A stretch of 64,000 nucleotides of DNA, from NCBI GenBank assembly GCA_963756425.1, contig CAVWNW010000011.1, positions 310,001-374,000 on the forward strand, in the 5' to 3' direction. The notes under the pieces were generated by a model that did no database searches, was not told the DNA's origin, and saw only the letters and a program-made list of their open reading frames with translations. This document shows positions 1-8,046 of the stretch, piece by piece (the stretch's first letter is position 1; every line of letters begins with the position of its first letter). The stretch is from DASQUK01 sp963756425 (GTDB lineage: Bacteria > Actinomycetota > Acidimicrobiia > Acidimicrobiales > VFJN01). The translations under genes and the position numbers were made by a program.

Positions 1-259
1 GACTGGGGGGTCATCCCGTGGTCGTGGATCATGGACGAGGAGCGCCGGCTGTTCGTCTGGGGACACGCCCCCACGATCGCCAGCTACGTCCTGGACCGGC
101 TCGATGACGCCCGGATGAACCCATGGCGCGACAGGCTGCCGCCGCTCATCCTGTCCGAGTCCAAGGCCACAGCCGGAGTGCTCGCCTACGCCGTTGCTGC
201 CGAATACCGCTGCCCGATCACCGGCACGAAGGGACAGTCCCGCGGCTTCCTGATCACCG
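1..259 (+). pseudogene. 5' part of an IS-interrupted toprim-like gene (left edge of window)
   Basis: An open frame runs in from the left edge and reads WGVIPWSWIMDEERR, then an Asp/Arg-rich stretch, ending in GFLIT at the IS3 junction. The rest of the protein resumes beyond the insertion (1501-1883) with VLYLGDLDKSGADIE, an acidic motif like the toprim or topoisomerase VI A-type cleavage domain. I recognise the general type but no named family. The true start is outside the window. Removing the IS and one copy of the 4-bp repeat leaves the two halves one base out of frame, so the gene is broken by more than the insertion. Confidence 0.55.
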
Positions 260-288
260 TGAACGGACCCCGTTGATTGGTCCACCGG

Positions 289-1152
289 CTAGGAGAGCTG
301 GGGTGGGTTGGTCGGCCTCCAGTGGTCCGCGAACTCGTCGGGTGTGAGCATGCCGAGGGCGGAGTGAGGCCGGTGGGTGTTGTACTCGATCTGCCAGTCG
401 CCGATGAGAACCTGGGCCTCGAGCAGGGTGTCGAACTGCTCGATGGCGAGCAGTTCGTCGCGCATGCGGCTGCCATAGGACTCGACCCACGGGTTCTCCC
501 AGGGCGATCCGGGCTCGATGTAGCTGGTGCCACAGCCGGCGAAGCGGCACCAGTCCCGCAGGGCGTTGGCGGTCAGCTCGGGCCCGTTGTCGCAGCGGAT
601 GAACTCGGGGTGCCGGCCTCGCTGTCCGACGATCTTGTCGAGGCAGGCGACGGTGGCGTCGGCGTCGATGGAGTGGTCAACGAGGTCGGCGAGGGACTCG
701 CGGGTGAACTCGTCGACGACGTGCAGGATCTTGATCACTCTCCCGGTGGCGGTGACGTCGAACTGGTAGTCGAGGGCCCACACATGATTGGGCCGCTCGG
801 CGCGGAGCCGATCGGCGGGCATGGTCGAAACGCCCAGGCGCTGGCGCTTGTGGCGACGGGGCGGCACCCGCAGGCCCTCCTCACGCCACAGGCGCTGGAC
901 CTTCTTGCGGTTCACGGCCCAGCCGTCGCGGCGCAGCACAGCGTGCGCTCGCCGGTAGCCCCAGCGGGGATGGCGTTTGGCGAAGCGCCGCAGCCGGTCC
1001 CGTAGGTCCCGGTCGGGGTCGGGCTCGGCCGGCTGGTGGCGCTGGGTGGAGCGGTGCTGTCCCACGATCTGGCACGCCCGCCGCTGCGATATGCCGAGAT
1101 GGTCCTGCAGCATGACCACGGCTCGGCGTCGCCTCGACGGGCTCACCAGTTT
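289..1152 (-). CDS. IS3 transposase OrfB (DDE integrase core)
   Basis: This is the catalytic half of the IS3 transposase. Its frame opens KLVSPSRRRRAVVML just past the end of orfA and continues through HTH_21-like sequence (HPRWGYRRAHAVLRRDG) into an rve integrase core. The DDE triad is visible: Asp in VWALDYQFD, Asp in FIRCDNGPE, and Glu in PWENPWVESYGS. The C-terminus has the usual EYNTHRPHSALG. It is expected to be made mainly as an OrfAB fusion; a separate ATG exists at 1113. It looks intact. Confidence 0.85.
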   Translation of the reverse strand, partial: KLVSPSRRRRAVVMLQDHLGISQRRACQIVGQHRSTQRHQPAEPDPDRDLRDRLRRFAKRHPRWGYRRAHAVLRRDGWAVNRKKVQRLWREEGLRVPPRRHKRQRLGVSTMPADRLRAERPNHVWALDYQFDVTATGRVIKILHVVDEFTRESLADLVDHSIDADATVACLDKIVGQRGRHPEFIRCDNGPELTANALRDWCRFAGCGTSYIEPGSPWENPWVESYGSRMRDELLAIEQFDTLLEAQVLIGDWQIEYNTHRPHSALGMLTPDEFADHWRPTNPPQLS

Positions 1153-1421
1153 CCCCGGCTGATCTCCCGCAGCGCGTCGATCTCCAGCTCCTTGTCGGCC
1201 ACGATCCGCTTCAGCCGGGAGTTCTCCCGCTCGAGATCCTTCAGCCGCTTCGCGGCGTCGGCCTTCATGCCACCGAACTGGTTCCGCCACCGGTGGTAGG
1301 TCTGCTCGGACACCTCCAAGTGCCGAGCGACATCGGCGATATCCGATCCCTCGGCGAGCAGCCGGTCGGCCTCCCGGAGCTTGCGGATGATCTGCTCAGG
1401 CGTGTGCCTGCGTCGAGCCAT
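1143..1421 (-). CDS. IS3 transposase OrfA (HTH protein)
   Basis: This 92-residue protein starts MARRRHTPEQIIRKLREADR, the standard opening of IS3 OrfA, with a helix-turn-helix (DVARHLEVSEQTYHRWRNQFG, residues about 30-50) and a leucine-zipper-like C-terminal helix ending ISRGNW. It binds the element's ends and normally fuses to OrfB by programmed -1 frameshifting near its stop codon. The ATG was chosen because the family begins here; the longer frame upstream reads into host sequence. Confidence 0.85.
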   Translation of the reverse strand: MARRRHTPEQIIRKLREADRLLAEGSDIADVARHLEVSEQTYHRWRNQFGGMKADAAKRLKDLERENSRLKRIVADKELEIDALREISRGNW

Positions 1422-1500
1422 CGTGATGAGCCTCCTTCGCCCAGCCATCCTGGGCAACGGGCTCTCACAACCGGTGGACCAATCTGAGGGGGTCAGGCCA

Positions 1501-1883
1501 ACCGTGAGGTCGCGCCGCTGCTCATCGAGAACGACCGGCCCGTCCTCTACCTCGGCGACCTCGACAAGTCGGGTGCCGACATCGAGGCGAATTCCCGGCG
1601 GGTTCTCGAACGTGAGACGGGCCGGGTCATCGAGTGGACGCGGTTGGGGATGACCGAACAGCTCGTTGAGCAGCGTGGCATCGAGCCGATCTGGAAGATC
1701 GACGGGCGGACCAGGCGTGGGCACTGGGCAGTCGAGGTCGAGTCGCTGGGCCAGGCTGGCGTTGTGGACCTCGTCCGGGCGGCGCTCGACGCGCTGCTCC
1801 GCGAACCCATGGCCCGCGTTCGTGAACGCGAGGAGCGGGAGCGGACCGAGGTCCGCCGGCTCCTCGACGGGAGGACCGAGTGA
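1501..1883 (+). pseudogene. 3' part of the IS-interrupted toprim-like gene
   Basis: After the IS3 element the frame beginning REVAPLLIENDRPVLYLGD resumes the protein started at the left edge and runs to TGA at 1881-1883. The acidic motif LGDLDKSGADIE is toprim-like, and the C-terminus is a charged helix (REREERERTEVRRLLDG). The next gene starts at GTG 1880 in a 4-bp GTGA overlap, so the two were probably translationally coupled before the insertion. Function is unknown. Confidence 0.5.
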
Positions 1884-2437
1884 CCGGTCCGGCGGGTGTC
1901 ATCATGACTCCCAGGTTTGGTCCCGTACCGTCGTGGGCCGTGGCTGGTCAGCGGTCGAGGGTGGAGTTGCAGCAAGCGGCGGATGGCATCCGTTACCGGA
2001 TGCGGCAGATGGCGTGGTGCATCGAGGCTCTGGTCGTGGGCGACGGGACCGGCAAGCCTTACGGCAGGGTGGTGCGCAACGCGCTGATCGTCGACGCTGG
2101 TGAACGTCGGGTGCTTGCATACTTCGTGTCGAAGCCGAAAAAGGCCCGCGAGGTCACGGTGTGCGACTACCTCACGTCGGACCAGTGGGACTGGAAGGCA
2201 GTCGAGCGTGACGTTGGCAGGTTCATAGGCCTGGTGTCCGATCACCTGACCCATGCCATGCACGTCGACCCGCCTGAGCCCTGGGAGCTGATCGAGATTG
2301 CCAAGCGCCTGCTACTCCACATGGCCCAGTTCCTGGTCATTCTGGGAGCCACCGACGAAGAGCAGGCTGGGTGGTTCGGAGACTTCGGAGTGCTGGCCCG
2401 GATCGTGGCCGCGGTCGAGGTCAAGGCAAACGAGTGA
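1880..2437 (+). CDS. Hypothetical protein, 185 aa
   Basis: The GTG start overlaps the stop of the toprim-like gene (GTGA), so the pair looks like one operon. I do not recognise a family. The protein is soluble, with a basic N-terminus, a central part containing YGRVVRNALIV and DAGERRVLAYFVSKPKKA, and an acidic C-terminal helical region (PWELIEIAKRLLLHMAQF). No signal peptide or membrane segment is seen. Its 3' end meets a minus-strand phage-like fragment at about 2.45 kb, so this is a junction between unrelated pieces of DNA. Confidence 0.55.
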   Translation: MTGPAGVIMTPRFGPVPSWAVAGQRSRVELQQAADGIRYRMRQMAWCIEALVVGDGTGKPYGRVVRNALIVDAGERRVLAYFVSKPKKAREVTVCDYLTSDQWDWKAVERDVGRFIGLVSDHLTHAMHVDPPEPWELIEIAKRLLLHMAQFLVILGATDEEQAGWFGDFGVLARIVAAVEVKANE

Positions 2438-2479
2438 CTGCGGACGGATCCGCGCCGGCCAGCCTGGTGTGCTGCCTAG

Positions 2480-2656
2480 CGTCCCCGAAGGAAAACACAG
2501 CCGGGCGTCCCAGTCGGCGGCGGCGTCGGGCTCGACGGTGATCCAGTCGGCGGGGCGGCCCAGGAGGTCGCGGGGGGTGGGTACCCGGCCCGGCACCCCC
2601 CCCCCGGAGATGTCGGGCGCAGCCCTGGTCGCTACCCGGGAGTTGTGATCGGCCAT
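2480..2656 (-). pseudogene. Truncated phage-type gene fragment after the capsid-like piece
   Basis: The ATG at 2656-2654 overlaps the stop of the capsid-like fragment (TGATG), as in phage structural operons. About 55 residues look like protein, including PTPRDLLGRPADWITVEPD and AAADWDARLCF. The frame then runs on antisense to the 1880-2437 gene, so the gene appears cut off near 2480. I cannot name the product; a head-tail protein is a guess from position only. Confidence 0.35.
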
Positions 2657-2950
2657 CAAGCGGCCGCTATGTCGACCTCGACGAAGGCATCGGGCAGGGC
2701 CACGGCGAAGCCGACGCGTTCCTCCCCCCGGAAGGTGACCGCGTTCTTCTCGAAGTCGGGACCGGCGTCGCGCCACTTGACCCTGGCCGTCTCCCGGACG
2801 GCGAGGACGGCGTAGTTCCACTCGGCCACGATGGCAGTGCCCGCGGGGACCGACACCGAGGTGAGCCAGGGCCGCGACCACAGCGTCTCGGGTCCGGCGA
2901 CAAAGGGACCGTCGCCCAGGGGGTCGTTTGGGCCACACAGCGGCCGTGAG
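2656..2950 (-). pseudogene. C-terminal fragment resembling an HK97-type phage major capsid protein
   Basis: The minus-strand frame reads NDPLGDGPFVAGPETLW, then SVSVPAGTAIVAEW, then FEKNAVTFRGEERVGFAVAL and ends DAFVEVDIAAA. The pattern of a placed-in-position loop, a short strand, an F..N..T.R.EERVG.AV motif and a final P.AFVEV strand is typical of the C-terminus of HK97-fold capsid proteins. The N-terminal two thirds are missing: upstream the frame hits a stop near 2975, and the sequence there does not resemble capsid. With the overlapping next frame it marks a decayed prophage. The call rests on remembered motifs. Confidence 0.45.
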
Positions 2951-3025
2951 GCGCGTGCCGTCTGTCACGGCGCGACTGAGTCACGTGACGGCCAGAACGC
3001 CGCCGGTAGATGCAAATGTGCCGGT

Positions 3026-3196
3026 ATGGAATGGCGACCTCTCGGGGAATACGAAGCGTTCGCCGACTGGTCGGGCCATCCGCGCTCGAAGTGCGGCGGC
3101 TTCGGCCCCGTGGTCGGCGTGATGACCCACACGCCCTCCGAGCGCCCGGACGCCGTCCCGATCGCCAAGGGCGAGATCCCTTGGGCCGAGCGATGA
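3026..3196 (+). CDS. Small hypothetical protein, 56 aa
   Basis: This short frame from ATG 3026 begins MEWRPLGEYEAFADWSGHP and ends AKGEIPWAER. Its stop overlaps the next start (ATGA), which supports real translation. It has a composition typical of small phage or conjugative-element proteins; no domain is recognised. Confidence 0.4.
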   Translation: MEWRPLGEYEAFADWSGHPRSKCGGFGPVVGVMTHTPSERPDAVPIAKGEIPWAER

Positions 3197-3327
3197 GCGT
3201 GTTCGAGATCCTGTTCGGCGTGGTCGCCGTGGCCGGGCTGCTGGTCGGCCTGGTCGGCTGGGGCCGCCTCGAATGGCACGAGATGCAGAGGCGCTGCCTC
3301 TGCGACGAAACCGTGGAGGAACGATGA
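3193..3327 (+). CDS. Small single-span membrane protein, 44 aa
   Basis: The ATG at 3193 overlaps the previous stop (ATGA). Residues about 4-24 (FEILFGVVAVAGLLVGLVGW) form one hydrophobic helix, followed by a charged tail with two Cys (RRCLCDET). It belongs to a run of three small overlapping frames of the kind found in phages and mobile elements. Function is unknown. Confidence 0.4.
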   Translation: MSVFEILFGVVAVAGLLVGLVGWGRLEWHEMQRRCLCDETVEER

Positions 3328-3396
3328 GCCGCTACTACGCCACCGACCCTCGACCCTGACGACCCTGAGGCACCCGTCGAGCTGGAGCCCCGCTGA
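3324..3396 (+). pseudogene. Tiny third frame of the small-ORF run, apparently frameshifted
   Basis: An ATG overlaps the previous stop (ATGA) and gives MSRYYATDPRP then a stop at 3357-3359. In the neighbouring frame the sequence continues LDPDDPEAPVELEPR to a stop at 3394-3396. This suggests a one-base shift in a protein of about 24 residues. Too short for a firm call. Confidence 0.2.
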
Positions 3397-3935
3397 CCCC
3401 CGATAGCTGTCTCTTCTCGGCCCGTCACAGGAGGCCGTTGGCACCCAGCACCAGCCGCTCCAGATCGGGGGCTGGGCTCAGTTGGTGAACGCAACATGCG
3501 CCTCGATCGAGATGGTCAGGTCGGGGAGGGCATGTGGAGCGGTTATCGGCTTTGGAGCTGGAACGGATCGAAGAGCTGCTGGCTGAAGACGCGCCGTTCT
3601 GGCGGCTGCGTCAGGAGGTGCCGAGATCGCGGTATGCGATCCATCGGGCGGTGAAACGGCTCCGGCGTCCGCCGGCGCCGGAGCCGAACCGCTCGCCGCT
3701 GCGGCTTTCGCTGGCTGAACGCGAGGAAATCTCCCGGGGTCTGGCGGCGGGCGAGTCGCTCCGGGTGATCGCCCGCGGGTTGGGCCGGGCACCGTCCACG
3801 GTGTCACGCGAGGTTGCTCGCAACGGTGGACCGGCCAGCTATCGGGCGTGCCGGGCGGATCGGGCAGCGGTTCGCAACATGCGTCGCCCCAAGGTCGCCA
3901 AGCTCATGACGGGGCCCCGTTGAGTGGTCCAGCTG

Positions 3936-4757
3936 TCATGGGAGCGCTGGTTGGTTGATGGTCGACCGCTCGGCGTACTCGGCGGGGGTGAGGCCACCGA
4001 GGGACGAGTGGGGTCGGTAGGTGTTGTACTCGATGCGCCAGGCTTCGACGACGACCTGGGCTTCGAGGAGGGTGCCGAACTCTTCGATGTTGAGGAGCTC
4101 GTCGCGGGCTCGGCCGTTGAAGCTCTCGATAAAGGGGTTCTCCCACGGCGAGCCGGGCTCGATGTATGTGGTCGTCGTGTGGTGGAGCCGGCACCAGTCG
4201 CGCAGCGCCCACGCGATCATCTCGGGGCCGTTGTCCATGCGCAGGTGCCCGGGGGCGCCCCGTTCGGCGACGAGCCGTTCGATGATGGTCACGACGTCAT
4301 CGGCGGTGCAGTGCCGGTCGACGTCCATGGCGAGCGCTTCGCGGGTGTGTTCGTCGACGATGTTGCACAGCTTCAGCCTCCTGCGATCCGCGGTCTCGTC
4401 GAACTGGAAGTCGATGGCCCACACGTGATTCGACCGCTCAGCGCGTAGCAGCGGCCCACCACCGGGCGGCCGGGTCCGCTTGCGCTTGCACGACGGGGGT
4501 CGTCGCAGCCCTTCGTCCCGCCACAGCCGCCGGGTGCGCTTGCGGTTGATGGTGTGACCCTCGCGGCGCAGGATCGTGTGCGCCGTCTTCCAACCCCACC
4601 TCGGGTGCGTGCGGGCGATCTCACGGAGCCGCCGGCGCACCTTTTCCTCGGCCTCGGGCCGCGGGCGTGGCGTGAGCCGCTGGGTCGAGCGGTGCTGGCC
4701 GGTCACCCGGCAGGCACGGCGTTCGGACACCCCGAAGCGATCAACGAGCACGACCAC
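3936..4757 (-). CDS. IS3 transposase OrfB (DDE integrase core)
   Basis: The catalytic subunit: an HTH_21 segment (HPRWGWKTAHTILRREG), then the integrase core with Asp in VWAIDFQFDE, Asp in LRMDNGPEM and Glu in PWENPFIESFNG, ending EYNTYRPHSSLGGLTPAEYA. The frame lies -1 to orfA, and translation of the fusion would begin upstream near LLTPERRRR (about 4785). The given start is the first ATG-like codon of the separate frame. It appears intact, so this IS could still be active. Confidence 0.85.
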   Translation of the reverse strand: MVVLVDRFGVSERRACRVTGQHRSTQRLTPRPRPEAEEKVRRRLREIARTHPRWGWKTAHTILRREGHTINRKRTRRLWRDEGLRRPPSCKRKRTRPPGGGPLLRAERSNHVWAIDFQFDETADRRRLKLCNIVDEHTREALAMDVDRHCTADDVVTIIERLVAERGAPGHLRMDNGPEMIAWALRDWCRLHHTTTTYIEPGSPWENPFIESFNGRARDELLNIEEFGTLLEAQVVVEAWRIEYNTYRPHSSLGGLTPAEYAERSTINQPALP

Positions 4758-4780
4758 AGCCCGCCGCCGTCGCTCCGGGG

Positions 4781-5059
4781 TCAGAAGTTTCCCTCAGCCA
4801 GCTCCTTGAGCATCGACTTGTCGAGCTCCGCCTCGGCTAGCAGCTTCTTCAACCGGGCGTTCTCCGACTCGAGCTCACGAAGACGCTTCGCCTCGTTGGC
4901 CTTCATGCCCCCGTACTGGCTACGCCAGCGGTTCCAGCTCGACTCGGACACCTCGAGCTGCCGCAGCACCTCGGCCAGGTCCTTCCCTTCGTTGAACAGA
5001 CGGTCGCCCTCCCGCAGCTTGCGGACGATCTGCTCGGGCGTGTGGCGGTGACGCTTCAT
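4781..5059 (-). CDS. IS3 transposase OrfA (HTH protein)
   Basis: This 92-residue protein starts MKRHRHTPEQIVRKLREGDR and has the HTH segment EVLRQLEVSESSWNRWRSQY followed by a heptad-rich helix ending LAEGNF. It has the layout of an IS3 OrfA and is about half identical to the OrfA at 1143-1421. The ATG was chosen at the family's usual first residue; a longer frame upstream would include the terminal repeat. Confidence 0.85.
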   Translation of the reverse strand: MKRHRHTPEQIVRKLREGDRLFNEGKDLAEVLRQLEVSESSWNRWRSQYGGMKANEAKRLRELESENARLKKLLAEAELDKSMLKELAEGNF

Positions 5060-5921
5060 CGTGGTCCTGTCCTCCTGCCCAGCATGCTGGACGTCGGACT
5101 CCCACAACAGGTGGACCACTATCCCGGGCCCCGCTCACTCACCCGGTGTCCGCGGCTGCGGGCGGTTGTGGAAGCCAAGCTCGAGCTGCGCTGGTCGCCG
5201 CAGCAGATCGCGAGTTGGCTGGTCTTGGAGTTCCCCGACGACGCGGAGATGCGGGTGTCGCACGAAACGATCTACCTGTCGCTATTCGTGCAATCCCGGG
5301 GTGCGCTGCGCAAAGAGCTGACCCGCTACCTGCGGATGAAACGCAGTATCCGGCGCCCCGGAGGCAAGGCACCACCCAACGGCCAAAGCCACATCCCGGC
5401 GATGGTCAACATCCGTGAACGACCCGCCGAGGCCGCCGACCGGGCGGTGCCGGGCCACTGGGAAGGCGACCTCCTCTACGGCCAAGGCCCCGGCGTGATC
5501 GCCACGCTGGTCGAGCGCCACAGCCGATTCGTGATGCTCGTCGGGCTCCCCCAAACCCACCGAGCCGACGTTGTCGCCGCCGCGCTCGCAGCCAAGATCA
5601 CCGAGCTCCCCAACCAGCTACGGCGCTCGCTCACCTGGGACCAGGGCCGCGAGATGGCACAGCACGCCGTGTTCACCGTCGCCAGCGGCATACCCGTCTA
5701 CTTCTGTGACCCCCGCAGCCCCTGGCAACGCGGCAGCAACGAGAACACCAACGGACTGCTACGCCAATACCTCCCTCGCAACACCCGCCTCGGCGACCGC
5801 ACCCAGACCGAGCTCGACAACATCGCCGACCAGCTCAACGGACGCCCTCGACAAACACTCGCCTGGAAGACACCATCACAAGCACTCGACCGAGCGATGC
5901 GTTGATCCCCTGAGGCCAGCG

Positions 5922-5937
5922 GGGCATTATGCGCTCG
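5922..5937 (+). repeat. Dispersed repeat, end motif
   Basis: GGGCATTATGCGCTCG matches the end motif of the repeat family described at 7903-7989 (others at 7974-7989 and 18096-18111). It lies at the right end of IS30 copy 1, so the IS may have inserted into or beside one of these repeats. Confidence 0.45.
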
Positions 5938-6052
5938 TGGCCGACAAGATCGGTGGGTCAGCCACGTCTGGACAATCACCGGGCAGCAGTGCCCATCAGA
6001 ACGCAGATGACACGAAGTGCAAAGCTCTGCAGTGGCGAAGAAGGCGGCGGGG

Positions 6053-7660
6053 TCAGGTCGGGGCGGGTTCGGCGTCGCGGTCGTCGGGCTTTGGCAGCTT
6101 TTGGGGCAGGTCTGCGGTGAAGGCGAGCGAGGCGAGCGCGAGGAACGCGGCGGCGAGCAGGCCGGCCTTGAGTGCCACGAGTTGGGCTTCTTCGTAGTCG
6201 TCGACGATCGCCTCGGTGGTCGACTCGCTCAGTCCGGCGTCCTGGGCGGCCTTTTCGATCTCGGTGGAGGCGACGAAGTCGATGCCCGTTCCCGCCGCGG
6301 TGCTGACCTCTGTCCCAACCTCCTGCTCGATGCGCTCGTCGTTCTCGATGTGTGAGATGAACGCGCCGGTCAGGCCCGCGAGGACGATCGCTCCGATGAG
6401 CGCGACCCCGAGCGACGAGCCGAGCTGCTGTCCGGTGTATTGCAGTCCACCGGCCTCACCGCGGCCCGACGCGTCGACCGACGACTGCACGACGTTGCCG
6501 AGCTGCGATGCCATGAGGCCCATCCCCACCCCCAGCAAGCCCATCGACACGGCGAAGCCGGCTTCCTTCAGCTGCGGGTCAATCGTCGCGACGAGCACAA
6601 GCGCGGCGCCGCACGTGACCCACAACCCGGCGCGCACGATCGTTCGGATCGGGAAGCGCTTCGACAACCGCGAACCCAACGCCGATGAGAGGAACATCGT
6701 GATCGAGACGGGGAGCATCTTGATGCCCGTCTCGAGCGCGTCGAGCCCGAGCACCAGCTGCAGGTACAGCGGGATGACGAAGAACACGCCCATGAGGATG
6801 AGGTTCTGGCTGAACAGCCCGTACAGCCCGGCCCGCAACGACGGGATCTTCGTGAGGTCGAGGTGCACGAGTGGATCCTTGCCCGTCGCCTCCCGGTGCT
6901 GTTCCCATCGGACGAACGACCATATCAGCACGCCGCCGAACGCGATCACGAACAACGTGACCGACAGGCCGAACGGCTCAACCGGCGAGTCCTTCGGCTT
7001 CACCCAGCCCCAAGTGCTCGACTGGAGCACGCCGAGCACGACGACGCCGAGGCCGCCCGCCGACAGCGCGGTCCCGACACCGTCGAGACGCGGCTTGGCC
7101 CCGCTGCGCGGCGCGTCCGCGATGAAGCGCGTCGTCAAGAGGATGAAACCGACAAGCACGACCTCACCGGCAAACACGACGCGCCACGACAGTTCGGTCG
7201 TGGCCCAACCGCCAACGATCGGCCCGACCGCGATGCCTGCCCCGGCGACCCCGCCGATCACGGCATAGGCCGCCTTGCGGGCGGTCCCTTCGAAGTTCCC
7301 GGCGATCAGCGCGGCCATCGCGGGGAGCACAAGCGCGGCGCCGAGCCCCTCGAAGACGGACCACCCCAAGGCGAGGATCGCAACGGTCGGCGCCAACGCC
7401 GTGATCGCTGATCCGCACGCGTAGATGACAAGGCCGAAGACGAACGCCCGACGACGGCCGATGATGTCACCGATCTTCCCGCCCGTGAGCATGAACATCG
7501 CCATCACCAGGCAGTAGAGGGTGATGACGGCCTGGATGACGGTCACGGTCGTGTCGAAGTCCTTGACCAGCTGGCTGATCGACACGTTCATGACCGACTG
7601 GTCGAGCACCATCACGAACTGCGCCGTTGCTAGCGACACCAGCGCCCACCGCCGACCCAT
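6053..7660 (-). CDS. MFS drug exporter, DHA2 (EmrB/QacA) type, 14 TM
   Basis: This 535-residue integral membrane protein has the drug:H+ antiporter layout: VMVLDQSVMNVSISQL in helix 1 (motif D1-like), GGKIGDIIGRRRAF (motif A, about residues 62-75) and GGVAGAGIAVGPIVGGW (motif C, helix 5). It should export small hydrophobic compounds using the proton gradient; the substrate is not predictable. The start is the ATG at 7660 because GGGGAGG lies just upstream; the frame stays open to 7711. A C-terminal insert before the last helix is acidic (DFVASTEIEKAAQDAGLSE), seen in many actinomycete DHA2 proteins. No regulator gene is adjacent. Confidence 0.88.
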   Translation of the reverse strand: MGRRWALVSLATAQFVMVLDQSVMNVSISQLVKDFDTTVTVIQAVITLYCLVMAMFMLTGGKIGDIIGRRRAFVFGLVIYACGSAITALAPTVAILALGWSVFEGLGAALVLPAMAALIAGNFEGTARKAAYAVIGGVAGAGIAVGPIVGGWATTELSWRVVFAGEVVLVGFILLTTRFIADAPRSGAKPRLDGVGTALSAGGLGVVVLGVLQSSTWGWVKPKDSPVEPFGLSVTLFVIAFGGVLIWSFVRWEQHREATGKDPLVHLDLTKIPSLRAGLYGLFSQNLILMGVFFVIPLYLQLVLGLDALETGIKMLPVSITMFLSSALGSRLSKRFPIRTIVRAGLWVTCGAALVLVATIDPQLKEAGFAVSMGLLGVGMGLMASQLGNVVQSSVDASGRGEAGGLQYTGQQLGSSLGVALIGAIVLAGLTGAFISHIENDERIEQEVGTEVSTAAGTGIDFVASTEIEKAAQDAGLSESTTEAIVDDYEEAQLVALKAGLLAAAFLALASLAFTADLPQKLPKPDDRDAEPAPT

Positions 7661-8046
7661 TGCGCCTCCCCTCATCGACTCGCGGCGCGCCCGGACAACG
7701 CCAGTGTGCACGACTGTCTATACGCGCACCGTGGATGTCGGTGCGACCCGGAACGCACAGGAGCGAAGCGGCACCACCGAACGGCAGACCAAGCTGCCCT
7801 CAGGAAGCGGTCTCACGCGTGCCGCATCCGAAGGCGCGTTGCACGAGTGCCGGCCGAGGACATCCGCGATCGCAGACACGTCGGAATGGACGATCCTCGC
7901 AACGAGCGCAGATGCCGATCTCGCGCCACGGAGTTCTGTGCTGCTCGCACGGCAGGCGGCGTGCGCTCGGTTCGGGCAGTATGCGCTCGGGCTCGCCCGA
8001 TAGCTGAGCGACACCTTTCGTCCTAGACGAGCGACAGGGGGAACCA
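7661..8046. other. 386-bp divergent intergenic region
   Basis: This stretch separates the minus-strand MFS gene from the plus-strand membrane protein and must hold both promoters. The one clear structure is the palindromic repeat at 7903-7989. No convincing gene is seen. Confidence 0.5.
7903..7989. repeat. Palindromic dispersed repeat, fullest copy (87 bp)
   Basis: The element begins CGAGCGCA (7903-7910) and ends TGCGCTCG (7982-7989). It contains the core TGCCGATCTCGCGC at 7913-7926 followed by GTTCTGTGCT, and ends GGGCAGTATGCGCTCG at 7974-7989. Related cores lie at 8609-8622, 16620-16633, 18730-18743 and 21163-21175, and related ends at 5922-5937, 18096-18111 and, inverted, 21151-21166. All are outside or at the edge of genes. 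It may be a small non-autonomous mobile element or a shared regulatory site; which is not decidable from sequence alone. Confidence 0.6.

Larger units (their letters stand above)
260..1500 (-). mobile_element. IS3-family insertion sequence, copy 1
   Basis: The element is about 1241 bp with imperfect terminal inverted repeats: the left end starts TGAACGGACCCCG and the right end, read inwards, starts TGGCCTGACCCCC; both then share GATTGGTCCACCGG. The ends are TG...CA as usual for IS3. ACCG at 256-259 and 1501-1504 would be a 4-bp target duplication. It carries overlapping orfA and orfB on the minus strand. The other IS3 copy (3907-5137) has similar ends and layout but a clearly different protein sequence, so the two are relatives and not recent duplicates. 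Confidence 0.85.
3907..5137 (-). mobile_element. IS3-family insertion sequence, copy 2, inside the IS30
   Basis: The boundaries are exact because the uninterrupted target is present in IS30 copy 2 (GCCAAGCTCACCCGG). Here CTCA occurs at both 3903-3906 and 5138-5141, a 4-bp target duplication, and the element between them is 1231 bp. Its ends read TGACGGGGCCCCG and, inwards from the right, TGAGCGGGGCCCG; both continue to GTGGTCCA. It holds intact-looking orfA and orfB on the minus strand. Confidence 0.92.
3534..5905 (+). pseudogene. IS30-family transposase, interrupted by IS3
   Basis: The coding parts are 3534-3906 and 5142-5905. Joined without the IS3 and one CTCA they give an unbroken 378-residue frame of exactly the same length as copy 2 joined in the same way. 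The N-terminus has two helix-turn-helix regions (SRYAIHRAVKRL; GLGRAPSTVSREVARNGG). The C-terminal DDE core shows Asp in PGHWEGDLLYG, Asp in TWDQGREMAQH and Glu in NENTNGLLRQYLP. The GTG start was chosen because both copies share it and the family begins here. As it stands the protein cannot be made in one piece. Confidence 0.85.
3460..5923 (+). mobile_element. IS30-family element, copy 1 (split by IS3)
   Basis: The sequence is shared almost base for base with copy 2 (21930-24602), which sets the ends: both copies share CCAGATCGGGGGCTGGGC on the left and CCTGAGGCCAGCGGG on the right. The ends form an imperfect inverted repeat of about 26 bp (GCTGGGCTCAG at 3471-3481 against GCTGGCCTCAG read inwards from 5922). 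An IS3 element sits inside at 3907-5137 with a 4-bp duplication. Without it the element would be about 1.23 kb. The exact outer base of each end is uncertain by a few positions. Confidence 0.8.

Noticed and set aside
260..262. Seven-base ACCGTGA repeat as target duplication of the first IS3
   Set aside because: The last three bases are the element's own TGA end; the 4-bp ACCG is the more likely duplication, as in the second IS3.
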